NCBI RefSeq assembly: GCF_000699445.3
Contig: NC_067196.1
Span: 81,086,364-81,150,363, forward strand
DNA length: 64,000 bases
Reading direction: 5' to 3'
Source of the DNA: Schistosoma haematobium
Taxonomy: Eukaryota; Platyhelminthes; Trematoda; Strigeidida; Schistosomatidae
The notes beneath the pieces were generated by a model that was given only the letters and a program-made list of their open reading frames with translations, did not search any database and was not told the origin of the DNA. Positions within the stretch are counted from its first letter, which is position 1. Every line of letters starts with the position of its first letter. Below are positions 11,335 through 22,499 of this stretch, piece by piece. The translations under genes were made by a program, and so were the position numbers.

Positions 11335-11604
11335 TTGACATGGTTGGAGCTTAAGCAACGATTTGATTCGTTAGTTATGAACATAACTAACAGTACATGC
11401 AAATCAAAAACACCTGCTCTTCAGTTTTACGAATGTTCAGAAGACAGTATGAACCGTGGTTTGTTTGTGAGTTTTGCAAATACCGTTTTAGTGCATAGAC
11501 TAGATAACAAAGAGGAAGACACCATTGAAGAAGTACTTACTTTTTGTTGCGAGTCCTTCAAATATGTTTCTCCTAATTTTTGGTCGCCCAAGGGAGGTTT
11601 TTAG
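11335..11604 (+). CDS. Unassigned open frame, possible exon
   Basis: A plus-strand frame from ATG at about 11338 encodes WLELKQRFDSLVMNI... and contains a GTGAGTTTTG donor-like site at about 11467 that could end an exon earlier than the stop. The product is not recognised. It lies just left of a dispersed repeat starting at about 11763, so it could instead be part of an unclassified mobile element. Confidence 0.2.
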   Translation: MTWLELKQRFDSLVMNITNSTCKSKTPALQFYECSEDSMNRGLFVSFANTVLVHRLDNKEEDTIEEVLTFCCESFKYVSPNFWSPKGGF

Positions 11605-11762
11605 AATCAGTAGGATAATACTGAAGCCTAGACGAATGACCATTCGAGCTAAATATCTTTCTGCCATAGAAGATTCAAAAAAGAACTTTGAATAATTGTG
11701 AAAGGTGGGAGTCAATAAAGGACTAAATGGGATGAAGAAATGAAATATACTGTAGGGCCGAT

Positions 11763-12140
11763 GAAATGTCACTGAGCCCTAACCAAATCATTCGGCAGTT
11801 GGGTCACGGAATATCGAACATATCATCGATCCCTGTCAATATCAAGGACAACCGACGCGCATCAGTTCATCGTAAGCCGTAAACTGGCCCATGCGCTGGT
11901 TATCTCACTATCTTCTCTGTACTCATTCCTACTAACATGTTTTCATAATAAAGTCCTTTGTGTTATACGGTCTTCGAAGCAGACATAGTACTTTAATACA
12001 TCGAAGGGGTAATCCATGCTAGATGCTGATCGCGGGGTGTGACCTCAAAGTTAGCTGGTTCGTCATTCTATTCCCGTCTAACTCGAGTAGACCTCCAATC
12101 ATTTTACACAGATAATCTACGTTGGTGATCTACAATACTT
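11763..12140 (+). repeat. Dispersed repeat R, copy 1
   Basis: About 375 bp similar, in the same orientation, to 17711-18075. Shared landmarks include GTGTTATACGGTC, GAGGTGTGACCTC/TTCG and ATCTACGTTGGTG. It is diverged (estimated 70-75% by eye) and has no coding potential that I can see. The class is unknown. Confidence 0.7.
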
Positions 12141-12174
12141 TCTTATCAGTGAGATTTTTTTGCCAGATGAGGTT

Positions 12175-13054
12175 TGTAGTGGCATTGGACCATAACTACA
12201 CAATCCTCAAAGCTGAATACGAGATTACTCGGAAAATAGATATTCAATATTTAACGCGGAAAAATACCTAACGATGGAGAAGGCGCGAATAATGACTGAA
12301 TGAATTGGAGTTGATCGAATGACATGGCTCGGCTATGCACGCGTGGTCCCTGCTGAATATTACCTTATATCTTTTATTCATATTAAATATATTGTTCTTT
12401 CTCTAGCCTAAGCTTGTTCTTCATCATGTATTGGTAGTTGTTACGATACAGTGAGTTGGTGTAGACGATGATGTGACTTCCACGTAAGATCTTATAGATT
12501 AGGTAGTTATATCATGACAAATCTACAATTTTAGGACTAGTTCTATTATTAAAGCAGTACTAATAACGAAGTAGACGATAATTCAACATTGGTAAGCTCA
12601 ACTAAAGAAACGCAACCTATTATTATTCCTCATTTTCACTTTAACATTCCCGATCGTTTTTACTTATGTTAACGCAAATTCTATTAATCCTCTGATTAAT
12701 GCTCACGTGTATTATCGTATTGTAATATTGATTAATACTCATAACTTACTAGCTCAACGTTTTAGCTTGCGCTGAAAACACACATAGAGGTTAGTACATA
12801 ATATGGAATTCCCTTTTGTGTAATCCAAGTGCTGTGTGTTACTTTGATGATCGTATAAAACAGACGTGACATCGTAGAACTATGGTCTACTATAATATTA
12901 GTACTGCCATTCGATCAACTCCAATTCATTCAGTCATTATTCGCGCCTTCTCCATCGTTAGGTATTTTTCCGCGTTAAATATTGAATATCTATTTTCCGA
13001 GTAATCTCGTATTCAGCTTTGAGGATTGTGTAGTTATGGTCCAATGCCACTACA
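12175..13054. repeat. Perfect 147-bp inverted repeat with 586-bp loop (repeat P)
   Basis: The arms 12175-12321 and 12908-13054 are exact reverse complements over 147 bp as far as I can check. A diverged third copy of the arm and the flanking loop sequence (TATTAAATATATTGTT, TTATAGATTAGG) is at 22500-22870. The structure resembles a fold-back or a recent palindromic duplication. No transposase frame is present. Its relation to the adjacent repeats R and Q is unknown. Confidence 0.85.
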
Positions 13055-14152
13055 CTACTCTCCCACCAGAATCAACGTGGTGTTGGTTCGATACCAAATT
13101 GGATGAGATTAACGCGGGCCGGAGGTTACCAAGAATAGTAAGAATCCTCCGGGTATTGATAAGCTGAAGGATAAATCAGAAAGAAGGCGGCAGCATCTGG
13201 TCGAGAAATACATGTAATAATTTTAAAATATCTGCCTTCATGCTTAACACGCTTGAAATGAAAATTTTGGTGAAGATTATTTGAGCTATAAAAAATGGGA
13301 TTACAATAACAATAATAAAACGATGCGTGTTAATAACCGTTGGTTAATAACTTAACGTATAGGTAGTAAGTATTTTGTGTTTAGAAATATTAAAGTAATG
13401 AATATTGTAGAAATGTTAATATTGGTATTAGTTTTGGTTTAAATTATGAAATCAAATAACGATTATGCCGGTAAGTTGTCCATATGAGTTGAATTCCAAT
13501 TGCATCTGTATTAGTAGGCTAACTGAAAGAGCAAAAGTATTACCGTGAAGAATTCCGACTAGTGTTCCTGTTAGTTTGATACTACACATTTAGTTATGGG
13601 GAGATTTTCTCAACCTCATTTCTACTTGACCGTGATAGCATTTAGTAATACTACTAATACACATGAATGGTTATCAAAATAAAATTTAAATACATGAGTG
13701 ATAATTATATGGATTTTGGAAAGATAGCTAGGAAAAATCGTTAAACATGAGTGTGTTCGTAAGAGACATGCTCTAGACTCAATATTCTTATCTGCGATAG
13801 ACTATTTATTTATATTTATACTTGCCGGCTGATGAGCATACAAGTTAGTTGCAAGTATGCAGTTTATCATAAGGCGGAACACGATTTAACTGAGATATAG
13901 TGGTTATAAGTTATTGAAATCAGTTAAGCCTATGTGTCATATTACTAAGTGATGTGGTGTTGCAAGATGGACTTGGCTAAATAAGTTTTTACAAGATGAT
14001 TAATAGTAAGTGATCACAATTGATTGATCACTGGGTGGTGATCAATGTCATGCTTGTCTAGTCCTTATTAGTGCAGATCGAATGCTATCGATCATGTTGC
14101 AATGTGGCCAACAGTCTATGTGACTCGACACTGCGGGCACTATGTATTGAGA

Positions 14153-14321
14153 TTTAGATGGTGGTTGGAGGTAGTCAACAGGAAACCCTGGACCCGGGTT
14201 TCGTGCTACTTGGCACTCGTCAGTTCCCTCGAGATTACAGGTACACCTTGCTGACGAGTGCCAAGTAGCACGAAACCCGGGTCCAGGGTTTCCTGTTGAC
14301 TACCTCCAACCACCATCTAAA
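14153..14321. mobile_element. Family C hammerhead fold-back with perfect 71-bp arms (C1)
   Basis: The arms 14153-14223 and 14251-14321 are exact reverse complements and enclose a 27-bp spacer. The plus arm, together with the spacer, makes a complete hammerhead (separate entry). The insertion lies in repeat Q and is missing from the second Q copy, which shows that it is mobile. The spacer contains CTCGAGATTACAGGTACACC, similar to the region upstream of the ribozyme in family A. Confidence 0.85.
14245..14289 (+). ncRNA. Type I hammerhead ribozyme, core intact (family C)
   Basis: All parts are present in order: helix I strand ACCTTG (14245-14250), CTGACGA (14251-14257), stem II GTGC...GCAC with loop (14258-14271), GAA (14272-14274), a very short stem III ACC-CG-GGT (14275-14282), cleavage-site C (14283) and helix I return strand CAGGGT (14284-14289). 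Predicted cleavage is after 14283, at a GTC triplet. Stem III with a two-base loop is the known schistosome SINE arrangement, which works best as a dimer. Confidence 0.8.
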
Positions 14322-15163
14322 TAGTAAGTGATGCTCATGTGATTATCAGGGAGAACATAAGTTGTAACCAAGGGGAGTACACTCCCAACTTATGTCTATG
14401 ATAATGGCTTGAACCTTAGTCAGTGTTGGGGTAAATTCGACATTGATGTTTTCAGTTTGCAGGAGATTTGCTTGACTGCTTATACTGATTATTTGCAAGC
14501 ATCATTGTGTCGCTAAACCTCCAATTAGACTGACAAGGTGTTGAGATATTTACTGAATGAGCAACTGATAGAGAAACATACTGTAATCATCTGTAGTGAA
14601 TGAAGATAAAAGAAAAACAACACTAGTGATAATTGTAAGTCAGTTTGCTGACCGATTTTGTCAATAGTTTCATTAATTTTATCAATCATATTGCGTGATT
14701 GTCAAGTCATGACAATGCTTTATGACGATATCCTGAAACTATTAAATTTAACTAGTTATAGTGTTGATTGAGGATTAGTCAGTGGAAAAATAGGTATTGT
14801 TGCTTTAGGTGATTCGAAATTATCAGAAATTTATAGCGTTAAAGAATCCGAGACGCCTAATTTAATTATGAATTTCAATTCAAAAATATTCGTTTAGTGT
14901 TAATTCTAGTAGGCTACGGAGTCTTGATTTTAAACGTTTGTTTAGCCAACAGCTACCTGAGGATTTAGTTATTTTACTAGTGCAGTTGATAGTGCCTAAA
15001 TTTTTAATATTATTATCTAAAGTATGTTCGCATTTTAGGCTGCTAATATGATAAATCAATCCATTAACCCAAATACGATTAGCAACAACGACTATGATGG
15101 GTTTGTTGATAAATGTTAAAGGCAATTCAGATGATTTCTAAATTTAGAAGACATGAAGATATA

Positions 15164-15427
15164 GTGTAACGTATGTACGGGCCAGGTTAACATGCAGGTT
15201 GTTGACGTATATGACAATTTAAAAATAATGAACATGACCAGAAAAATAATTTTAAAGTGAAGACTTCTTGTGAAACTTCAGGCAGGAATATGACGCTTTA
15301 TATAACTGCCCGAAGTTTCACAAGAAGTCTTCACTTTAAAATTATTTTTCTGGTCATGTTCATTATTTTTAAATTGTCATATACGTCAACAACCTGTATG
15401 TTAACCTGGCCCGTACATACGTTACAC
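15164..15427. repeat. Near-perfect 122-bp palindrome with 20-bp loop
   Basis: The arms 15164-15285 and 15306-15427 match at all but about two positions. RNA from either strand would fold into a hairpin of about 120 bp. It has no recognised transposon termini, and no relative was found in the window. The open frames at 14880-15125 and 15257-15448 look like by-products. Confidence 0.85.
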
Positions 15428-15429
15428 GT

Positions 15430-17200
15430 CATTATGGGAGTGTATTGATCTGGACAGATTACACAAGTGGAAGGCGGGACCGCTGCCATATGTCCGCCTC
15501 CATGATGTGTAAACGACAGGTCTGTGTTAGTGATTCTTTTCCTTGACGATATTCAACATTGTGCAATAATCAGTGATCTGTTGTCAAATGTGTAAACGAT
15601 TTACTCTACTGGTCGGTCTGGCTAGAACTAAACGAAGTTTCACTGAATTACTTATTTACGCCTGCTACCTCCCACGAAGGAACACAGGCCACCCAGAGGG
15701 ATCCTCCCATGAACTCTGACTTGGACAGTCTTTTCCAGTTGTTTCCAGCTGCTGTTCGTTCTCTTGATATCTGCTGTCGATTCGCGACACAATATTTTCA
15801 CTGGTATGTAGAATTATATTTTAGCTCGGTATTAGTACCTATATCTTTGTTACCATAATGATAAACCTAATCACAAAACTATAGACATGTCATGGTGTGG
15901 CTACCTGATCTGTAAGATTTTACGTAAAAGTCACATCACTGTCTATGCTGAGTTATCCGATCATGAACGTCAGTAATTTGATTTTTGTTACCTCTGAGGA
16001 ACACATTTGGGCTGAAAGAAGAATAATATATTTGATATGAATAGGGACGAGTTACACAAAATGACCATGCCTGCAGGGCTGAGCCATGCCATACTGTGAT
16101 AATTAGAAGTAATTGAATTATTATACGAGCTAGGAATCCTCGAAATAGCGCGATTCAGGCCAGGAAGAACTAGGAGAGAACGAATGAACGTATTGTACTT
16201 GGAATTCGAAATTAGGCTCACAACAAATACAAAGAAGACATGAGTTCATACAAACACCACACGTACCGATCAGTCGTTCCCGTGTTCACCATTCCTAACC
16301 TTCTCTAAGCGTTACGTGTTCAATGTAAATCCTCGCACTAAATTTATTCTCGGCTTCAAAAATCATGTGGCTTGGAACCAGTATTACTACTAGTCTTCCT
16401 GTTTTCCCTTTCCCGTAATGATTTCAAACTAGCGATTGCCTCGTAATGCAGTTTGATTTTTTTAATGTACGTCCTATCCACCTCCAACATGTTTTCGCAA
16501 CTTTCTCTTCACCTAGAAGTTGGTTTGCTATCCGCTATAGTAGCTCCGTCTGTAGCTCTCCTGGAGTTACCACTGGATCGAAGTGCGAGTTAAGGTTAGT
16601 GGTTCAGCATGGAGTGATCACCCACATCCTTTAGAAAGCAAACTTTTTCAAAAATGTCTCAAACTTTCACTGACGCTACAAAATGGTCACCTTTACAACA
16701 TCGTTCAGCTCTATCGCATCCAAATATCATAATTTCGTAGTTATCATCAAAACTGATTGTGAAAAAACACGTAACGTCGTTTCATAAGCAGGTACTCGTG
16801 GTTATTATAGTATAAATAAGCCAATATACCCTTGGAAACCACAGTCTATTCATACATATAGTCTCCGATGTTCTATTGAAGCAACTAACAAATTATCACT
16901 CACCAAATCACCTTTCGAGTTAAGTGATGCTGAGATCACTGAAAACTGAATTTTACGGAGAAAATACTTCCTCGATGGATGTAAGAGAAATATGTGAATT
17001 CATTGGGGATCCTTTTCGATAGTAGGGTATATGTAACTACAGTTATTTATCCCATTATCGTTTGATTTTCTTAATATCCGGTTGCTACTAATCTTGTCAT
17101 ATATAGATATTATCGATATACGAAGGACTATAAAAATCAATGACGATACCACTGGATTTTAACAACATATGAAGAAGTAAGCAGAATATTTTAACGCCAT
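15430..17200. other. Region without recognised gene
   Basis: Somewhat less AT-rich than its neighbours. Open frames at 15988-16221 (minus) and 16446-16634 (plus) have no recognised domain or clear splice context. No repeat relative found. Confidence 0.45.
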
Positions 17201-17485
17201 TTAAATAAGGGGGATGTTCATCATTGTATGTTTATACTTAGCACTTAGCAAAGCATGAATAAATAGATTCTGAGTAATGCCAAGCTCCTCGTCATTAAGC
17301 CACACCGTAACCCTTGAGTAACAATCAGTCAAAACATGATGATTAACAAAAACTGATGAACGGTAGTTACCAGAACTATCAGGAACGTCGAGTTGCCAGC
17401 GGAGGTGACACATTAATGTCATCGAAACTTTTTGGTTGAATGAGTATCCTGTTTCGAATTTTTTTATTGACAAACTTAAATTCAC
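17201..17485 (-). CDS. Unassigned open frame, possible exon
   Basis: The minus-strand frame encodes FNQKVSMTLMCHLRWQLDVP, NYRSSVFVNHHVLTDCYSRV and TVWLNDEELGITQNLFIHAL before TAA at about 17202. A GCTAAGTATAAAC donor-like site near 17234 could end an exon there. The composition (Trp, Cys, His, alternating hydrophobics) suggests a beta-rich protein segment. I cannot name the family. Confidence 0.3.
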   Translation of the reverse strand: MNLSLSIKKFETGYSFNQKVSMTLMCHLRWQLDVPDSSGNYRSSVFVNHHVLTDCYSRVTVWLNDEELGITQNLFIHALLSAKYKHTMMNIPLI

Positions 17486-17710
17486 ATGCTAGAAATTCAG
17501 ACAGTGTACTTTCCAACAAACCTGGCTAAATGCACAAACTGAACAAAATTTATTGGGAAGACTATTCTTCGTTAATATGTTAGCATCTGAAAATGATGGG
17601 AATTTTTAAACACTTATAATCAGTATATACTTGTTTAGCGCCCATGATATTTCGGTGAAAAACAGGACTGAGTTATTTGAAAATGGCTTGAGTAGTACTG
17701 TTGGTTAAGT

Positions 17711-18075
17711 GACATGTCATTAAGCCCTAGCTAAATTATCCGGCAGCCGGGTCACTGAATACGAATAGTTTGACGATCCATGTCAAGGTCACGGATAACC
17801 AGCACGCATCACGGAATTGCTTGATATGGACTGACCCACACAGCAGTTGTCACACTCTGTTTCCTGTACCTACTTTTACCAATATATTACTGTAATGACG
17901 CCGTTCGTGTTATACGGTCATCAGAGCAGGCATAGTAAACGGATACGACGAAAAGATACTTCACGTTAGATACTAACCGTGAGGTGTGACTTCGACGTTA
18001 GCTAATTGGTCTTACTCCAGTGGGTCCCTAGTCATCCGAAGCAGATCGTCTACGTTGGTGTACAAAAGTACTATC
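17711..18075 (+). repeat. Dispersed repeat R, copy 2
   Basis: Same-strand relative of 11763-12140, with shared blocks CATTAAGCCCTA, GTGTTATACGGTCATC and GTCTACGTTGGTG. Both copies are diverged and non-coding. The unit length is about 370 bp. Confidence 0.7.
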
Positions 18076-18280
18076 AGAATTACAGTGGTTGTTTGTCATC
18101 AAGTTATTAATATAGATTTCGTGAACTATAATTGTTTGATGATATCAATTTCAGCACTGCGACTTTCACTGTTTTCATGTAAAGTGGTTTGTTTCCGAAA
18201 AAATAAATTTGTCAATCACAGTTATTGATGGCCGTGAGCTTTCAGATGAAGTTTCAAATTATGTAGTCCTTTGAATTTCC

Positions 18281-18480
18281 AGGAATAACATGGACCTCCA
18301 ATACATTTTATTTCCGAATGAAATTATATTTGGTTCTAGTGAAACCAAAGATATTCAAAGTTTGGCAACTTTACACGTCAAATCTTTTCAATTGAAGAAT
18401 ACCAATCCAGTCAAATCAGAAGTCAGGAATGGAGAGATCCAAACATTAATTTGGAGGACTAACGGTATGTAGAAAATCGC
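18281..18480 (+). repeat. Dispersed repeat X, copy 1 (left part)
   Basis: Shares the stretch encoding NPVKSEVRNGEI...IWR with a second copy near 23780-23920 (NPVKPKVRNEVARKFIW). The 60-codon open frame at 18290-18472 is part of it. Sequence to the right of the CR1 fragment (19255-19300) again matches the second copy, so a CR1 fragment seems to have landed inside this repeat. The conserved reading frame hints at a coding origin, but no family is recognised. Confidence 0.5.
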
Positions 18481-18527
18481 TTGATGTTAGCAGATTACAG
18501 TTGCATATGATTTGTAGCACAGCGCAC

Positions 18528-19250
18528 CTACTCATGATCTGGTGATATTGTATAGTTAATCTTGGTTATTTGGTATCTGTTCGTTAGAAAAGACTTGATC
18601 CATTGCAATGGGGGGCTTATAATTCCAACTGACTCAAGTCTGTTGATTAGAAGATTAGGAGGTACTGTATTAAAGGCTTTCTTGATAGCGAAATATAGTA
18701 TAACTAATTTCTTCTTGTCACGTATGCGAGTAACCTCGTTAAAGAAGTCTATCAGACATGTACTGCACGACCTTGTTCTAATGAAGCCATGTTGTGACGG
18801 GTCTATTAGATCTTCCTTAAGTAGGTGATCAGATAGTTGATTTTGTATCACTTTTTCCATTATGCGTGATATAACTGGATTTATAAGTCTGGAGTTTCCG
18901 ACCGGGTTTCTCTGTCCTGATTTGTGTTTAAGGAGAACATACGTTACCTTCCAGGTTTCCAGATATGTACCTGTCTCTAAAGATAATGTGTATATGTTGA
19001 GTAAAAGCGGCTGTATGTCCGGTCCTGACATTTTATAAAGGATTGAAGGTATGTCATCGGCACCAGAACTCGCAGTTGGTTTAAGTGTTTTAATGGCGGT
19101 ATGTATACTCGTAATGTCAGTGTTTATGGTACTACGATAATTTTTGCTGATGCACCTTATGTTCATATCTAGGGCATGAGATATATTCTCATTGTGGGTA
19201 AACCATTCACCTAATGGTTCACATATGACGGTTTGGCCTAGCGCCTTCAT
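18528..19250 (-). mobile_element. CR1-like reverse transcriptase fragment
   Basis: An uninterrupted 240-codon minus-strand frame shows thumb-proximal and palm motifs of a CR1/Jockey-type reverse transcriptase: ASSGADDIPSILYKM, ETWKVTYVLLKHKSG, DPSQHGF and the motif A region. The motif A aspartates look lost: ILYFAIKKAFNTV replaces the usual LDF.KAFD. It stops before the catalytic YADD box. Open but dead, and truncated at both ends. Confidence 0.85.
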
Positions 19251-19254
19251 TTAT

Positions 19255-19690
19255 GGTGTGTCCAGTGAAACCAGTGAGGTCAGCATCAGATATCAGACGT
19301 TATGGTGATGGCATCCTCATCTGAACATTCCACTATAAGGTTCTACGATAAATTCATTTCTGCAGGCACTTAGAGGGATTACTCTGCGGCGGATCGAATA
19401 CATCGACACCGAAAAATGTGACAAATTTATTACACAAGGTGTAGCGGTAATGAATATATATTTACAATTATAAGGCCAAACAAAATATATTGGGCGTTTC
19501 TTATATTTTTAGTAGCAAACGTGTCCGAGTTTTTGGTTGCGTAATACACAATTATAGGGAGTAGTCGATAGTTCCAAGTATGATAGATATAGTCCAAGGT
19601 AATTTGTATCCAAAATAATCGCATAATGAGAATATCACTGTGATTTGTAAACGTGGATGGCAAATATATCAGAGTTCTGCCAACTCAGCA
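19255..19690. other. Spacer with the right part of repeat X
   Basis: 19255-19300 resembles 24020-24060 (GTGTCCAGTGAAACC). The rest is AT-rich with one short minus-strand frame (19430-19663) of no recognisable content. Confidence 0.4.
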
Positions 19691-19698
19691 GCTGATAA

Positions 19699-20640
19699 GT
19701 GAGCACGAGAAGTGTGCGCATCAGTGTTTTTATGGATAATGATCAGTGTTACGCAAACGAAAAACAAGACGGCAAAACAACGCTCAACGTGATGCTCTCA
19801 CATTCGCTAAGCCTATGCACGTTACCAAGAAATCGGAAGATGGCTCGCGTTACACCAGTTTATAAGGGATGTCGACTCAGAAAACATTCAAGCTACAGGC
19901 GGGTAGCACTTCTCTCTATACTTTCCAAAGTTATGGAGTCACTAGTACGCGATGATCTACGTGACTACTTACTACTCATAAACTTCTTTCAACCCAACAA
20001 CACGGTTACAGAAAAGGACACTCTTGCATAACCAACCTTCAGACCACAGTTGACATATGAACAACCATCCTTCATATCAGGGGGACGTTTTACACCATAT
20101 GTCTTGACTTCTCAAAGGGTTTCGATAGGGTTAACCATATATACTTTATCAGTAAGCTCAAATCGCCTTTAATTGGTTGGCTCACATCATATCTAAAAAA
20201 TTGACATTTTAATGTTAGGGTTAGCGGCACTTATTCTCAAGCTATGGAATGTCCTAATGGAATCCCCAAGGGTTAGCACTAGGACCTGTTCTTTTCTTCA
20301 TTTATGCGAACGATGCTTCACAGAAGGTATCGTTGGACATTACTTTTTGCTGATGTGAGACTTTGGAGAGATGTACGCAACCAAGGGGATAAACTGGCAC
20401 CTCGGGAGGATCTGAATCGACTTCACAGTTGAGCAGACGACTACGGACTTACCTTCAACACTTCAGAGTGTAAAGTGTTCTATCTGAGACATGTCGCAAG
20501 CTACAGATACAACTTAAGTTACTCACTTCTAGAAATATATTTGGTTGAGATATGGGAGTGGTGGTACCCTATCATCTAAATTCTTGCGCTGAGACAAAAA
20601 TGCCTTTCGAGCAAACCCTGTACTAGTAACAATGAAGTTC
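19699..20640 (+). pseudogene. CR1-like reverse transcriptase remnant
   Basis: Conceptual translation in shifting frames gives ARVTPVYKG, SYRRVALLSILSKVMESLV, ICLDFSKGFDRVNH (motif A with its first Asp), and later FADVRLWRDVRNQGDKLA where FADD once stood. Several stops and frameshifts. It points away from the CR1 fragment at 18528-19250 and belongs to a different subfamily. Confidence 0.85.
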
Positions 20641-20998
20641 ATTTTCGGTCAGTACATGGGCTGCATTATATCGCTACGCCTTTTAAATTTAAAAATCCTC
20701 TGAATCTCCTTTAACACTTTTCAATAAACCCATCATAGTAGTTATTGCTACACGTATTTGGGTTTATGAATTGGTCTCTCATATTAGTTGCCTAAAAAGA
20801 CGAGCATAGTTTAGATAATAAAGTCATCGAGTCTGGTTACTATTATGCTGCACTAGTGTAATAACTAAAGTATCAGGCAGTTGTTCGTCAAATAAACATT
20901 AAAATTAACACTATAAACGAATATTTTTGAATCGCAGTTTATAATATAGTGAAACAGCTCAGATTTGTTAACACTACAAAATTATACTATTTGAGAAA

Positions 20999-22088
20999 CA
21001 ACTAAAACAACAATACCTATTTTCCACTGGTTAATCCTCAATCAACACTATAAGTAGCTAAATATAATGGTTTGAGGATATCGTCATAAAGGTTGTCATG
21101 ACTTGACAGATGCGTAATATGATTGATAAAGTTGGCGAAACTATTAACAAAATTATCAATAAATAGTGTTTATTTCTCGTTAACTTCATCCACTACAGAT
21201 GATTTCAGTATGCTTCTCTATCGGTTGCTCATCCAGTAAGTATGCTAAAACCTTGTCGGTCTAACTGGAGGTTTAGCGACACAATCATGCATGCGAATCA
21301 TCAGTAAAAGCAGTCGAGCAAATCTCCTGCAAACTAAAAATATCACTGTCGAATATACCCAAACACTGACTAAGGTTCAAGCCATTATCATAGACATGAG
21401 TTGAGAGGGTACTCCCCTTGGTTACAACTTGTTTTCTCCCTAATAATCACACTATCACCACTCACTGTTTACCATCTCGTAAATATCTAGTTAGACGGAA
21501 GCATCGTGCAACACCAAAACACCTATGTTTGTGACACGTAGGCTTGGTTGAGTTCAACAATTCTTAAGCATTATATTTGTAATAAGTCAATCTTTAGCTT
21601 ATTTGTAACTCGATACTTACAACTAACTTGTATGCACCATCAGCCGGTAGATACGAATGTAAATAACGTCGACTCTAGAGCATGTCTCTCAGGTATACAC
21701 CCATGTTTAGCGAATTACTTTTAGCTATCTATACAAAATGCACACAACTATCACGATTTTCACGTAAGAGAATTTTTGATAACGATTCATATATATTAGC
21801 AGTATTACTAAATTCTATCACGGTTAGGTAATAATGAGGTCCAGGTCAATAAACCGTATCAAACGTAGTAAACTAACTGGAATGTTAGTCAGAATTCTTC
21901 TCCATGGCTATACTTTTGTTTTTTTCAGTAAACCTACTAATGTAGATACAATCGGAAATCAACTCACATGGACAGATTACCGGCATAAAGGTTAACTGAT
22001 TTTATAATTTAAACCAAAAATAATATCAGTATTATCATTTTTACAATATTGATTGTCTCTTAATATTTCTAAACACAAAATACTTTTC
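20999..22088 (-). repeat. Dispersed repeat Q, copy 2 (inverted)
   Basis: Reverse-complement relative of 13368-14806, diverged and lacking the family C hammerhead insertion. It ends at about 22087, exactly where a family B SINE tail begins. Confidence 0.75.
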
Positions 22089-22165
22089 AACGGTGGTCTA
22101 GCTTCAACTGACTCATGAGTTCAATCTGTGAAAATTTCTAAAAAATCTCCACAAAACACATTCTG
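22088..22165 (+). mobile_element. Family B SINE tail fragment (B5)
   Basis: Only the 3' tail remains (GGTCTAGCTTCAACTGACTC and AATCTCCACAAAACAC), matching the tail at 9205-9276. The ribozyme and tRNA-like parts are absent. Confidence 0.65.
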
Positions 22166-22499
22166 ATAACAAAATACTTGTATTGTGTATAAATTATTTT
22201 ATTAACCAACGGGTATTACCACGCATCTTAGGGCGGCTTATTAAAATATCTTTACACGAAATAATTCTTAATTGTTATAATCCCACTTTGGTCAACTCCT
22301 ACATAATCTTCACATAGATTAAGAATAAAACCAAACATCTTGAAATTACTACATTTATTTCTCAATCAGCTGCATCCGCCCTTTTTCCGATCTATCTTTC
22401 AGCTTATCAATACCCGGGGATTCTTATTATTCTTGGTAACCTTCGGCGCGCGACAAACCCAATTAATTTGTTATCGAACCGTCACTTTGTTTCCAATGG

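Larger units (their letters stand above)
13368..14806 (+). repeat. Dispersed repeat Q, copy 1, interrupted by a hammerhead fold-back
   Basis: Nearly the whole stretch is matched in inverted orientation by 20999-22088. Landmarks include TATGCCGGTAAG at the left, CTGACAAGGTGTTGAG in the middle and TAGTGTTGATTGAGGATTAG at the right. A fold-back insertion at 14153-14321 is absent from the other copy. No long open frame. Class unknown. Confidence 0.75.

Noticed and set aside
18562..18828. 88-codon plus-strand frame
   Set aside because: Antisense shadow of the CR1 reverse transcriptase fragment at 18528-19250.
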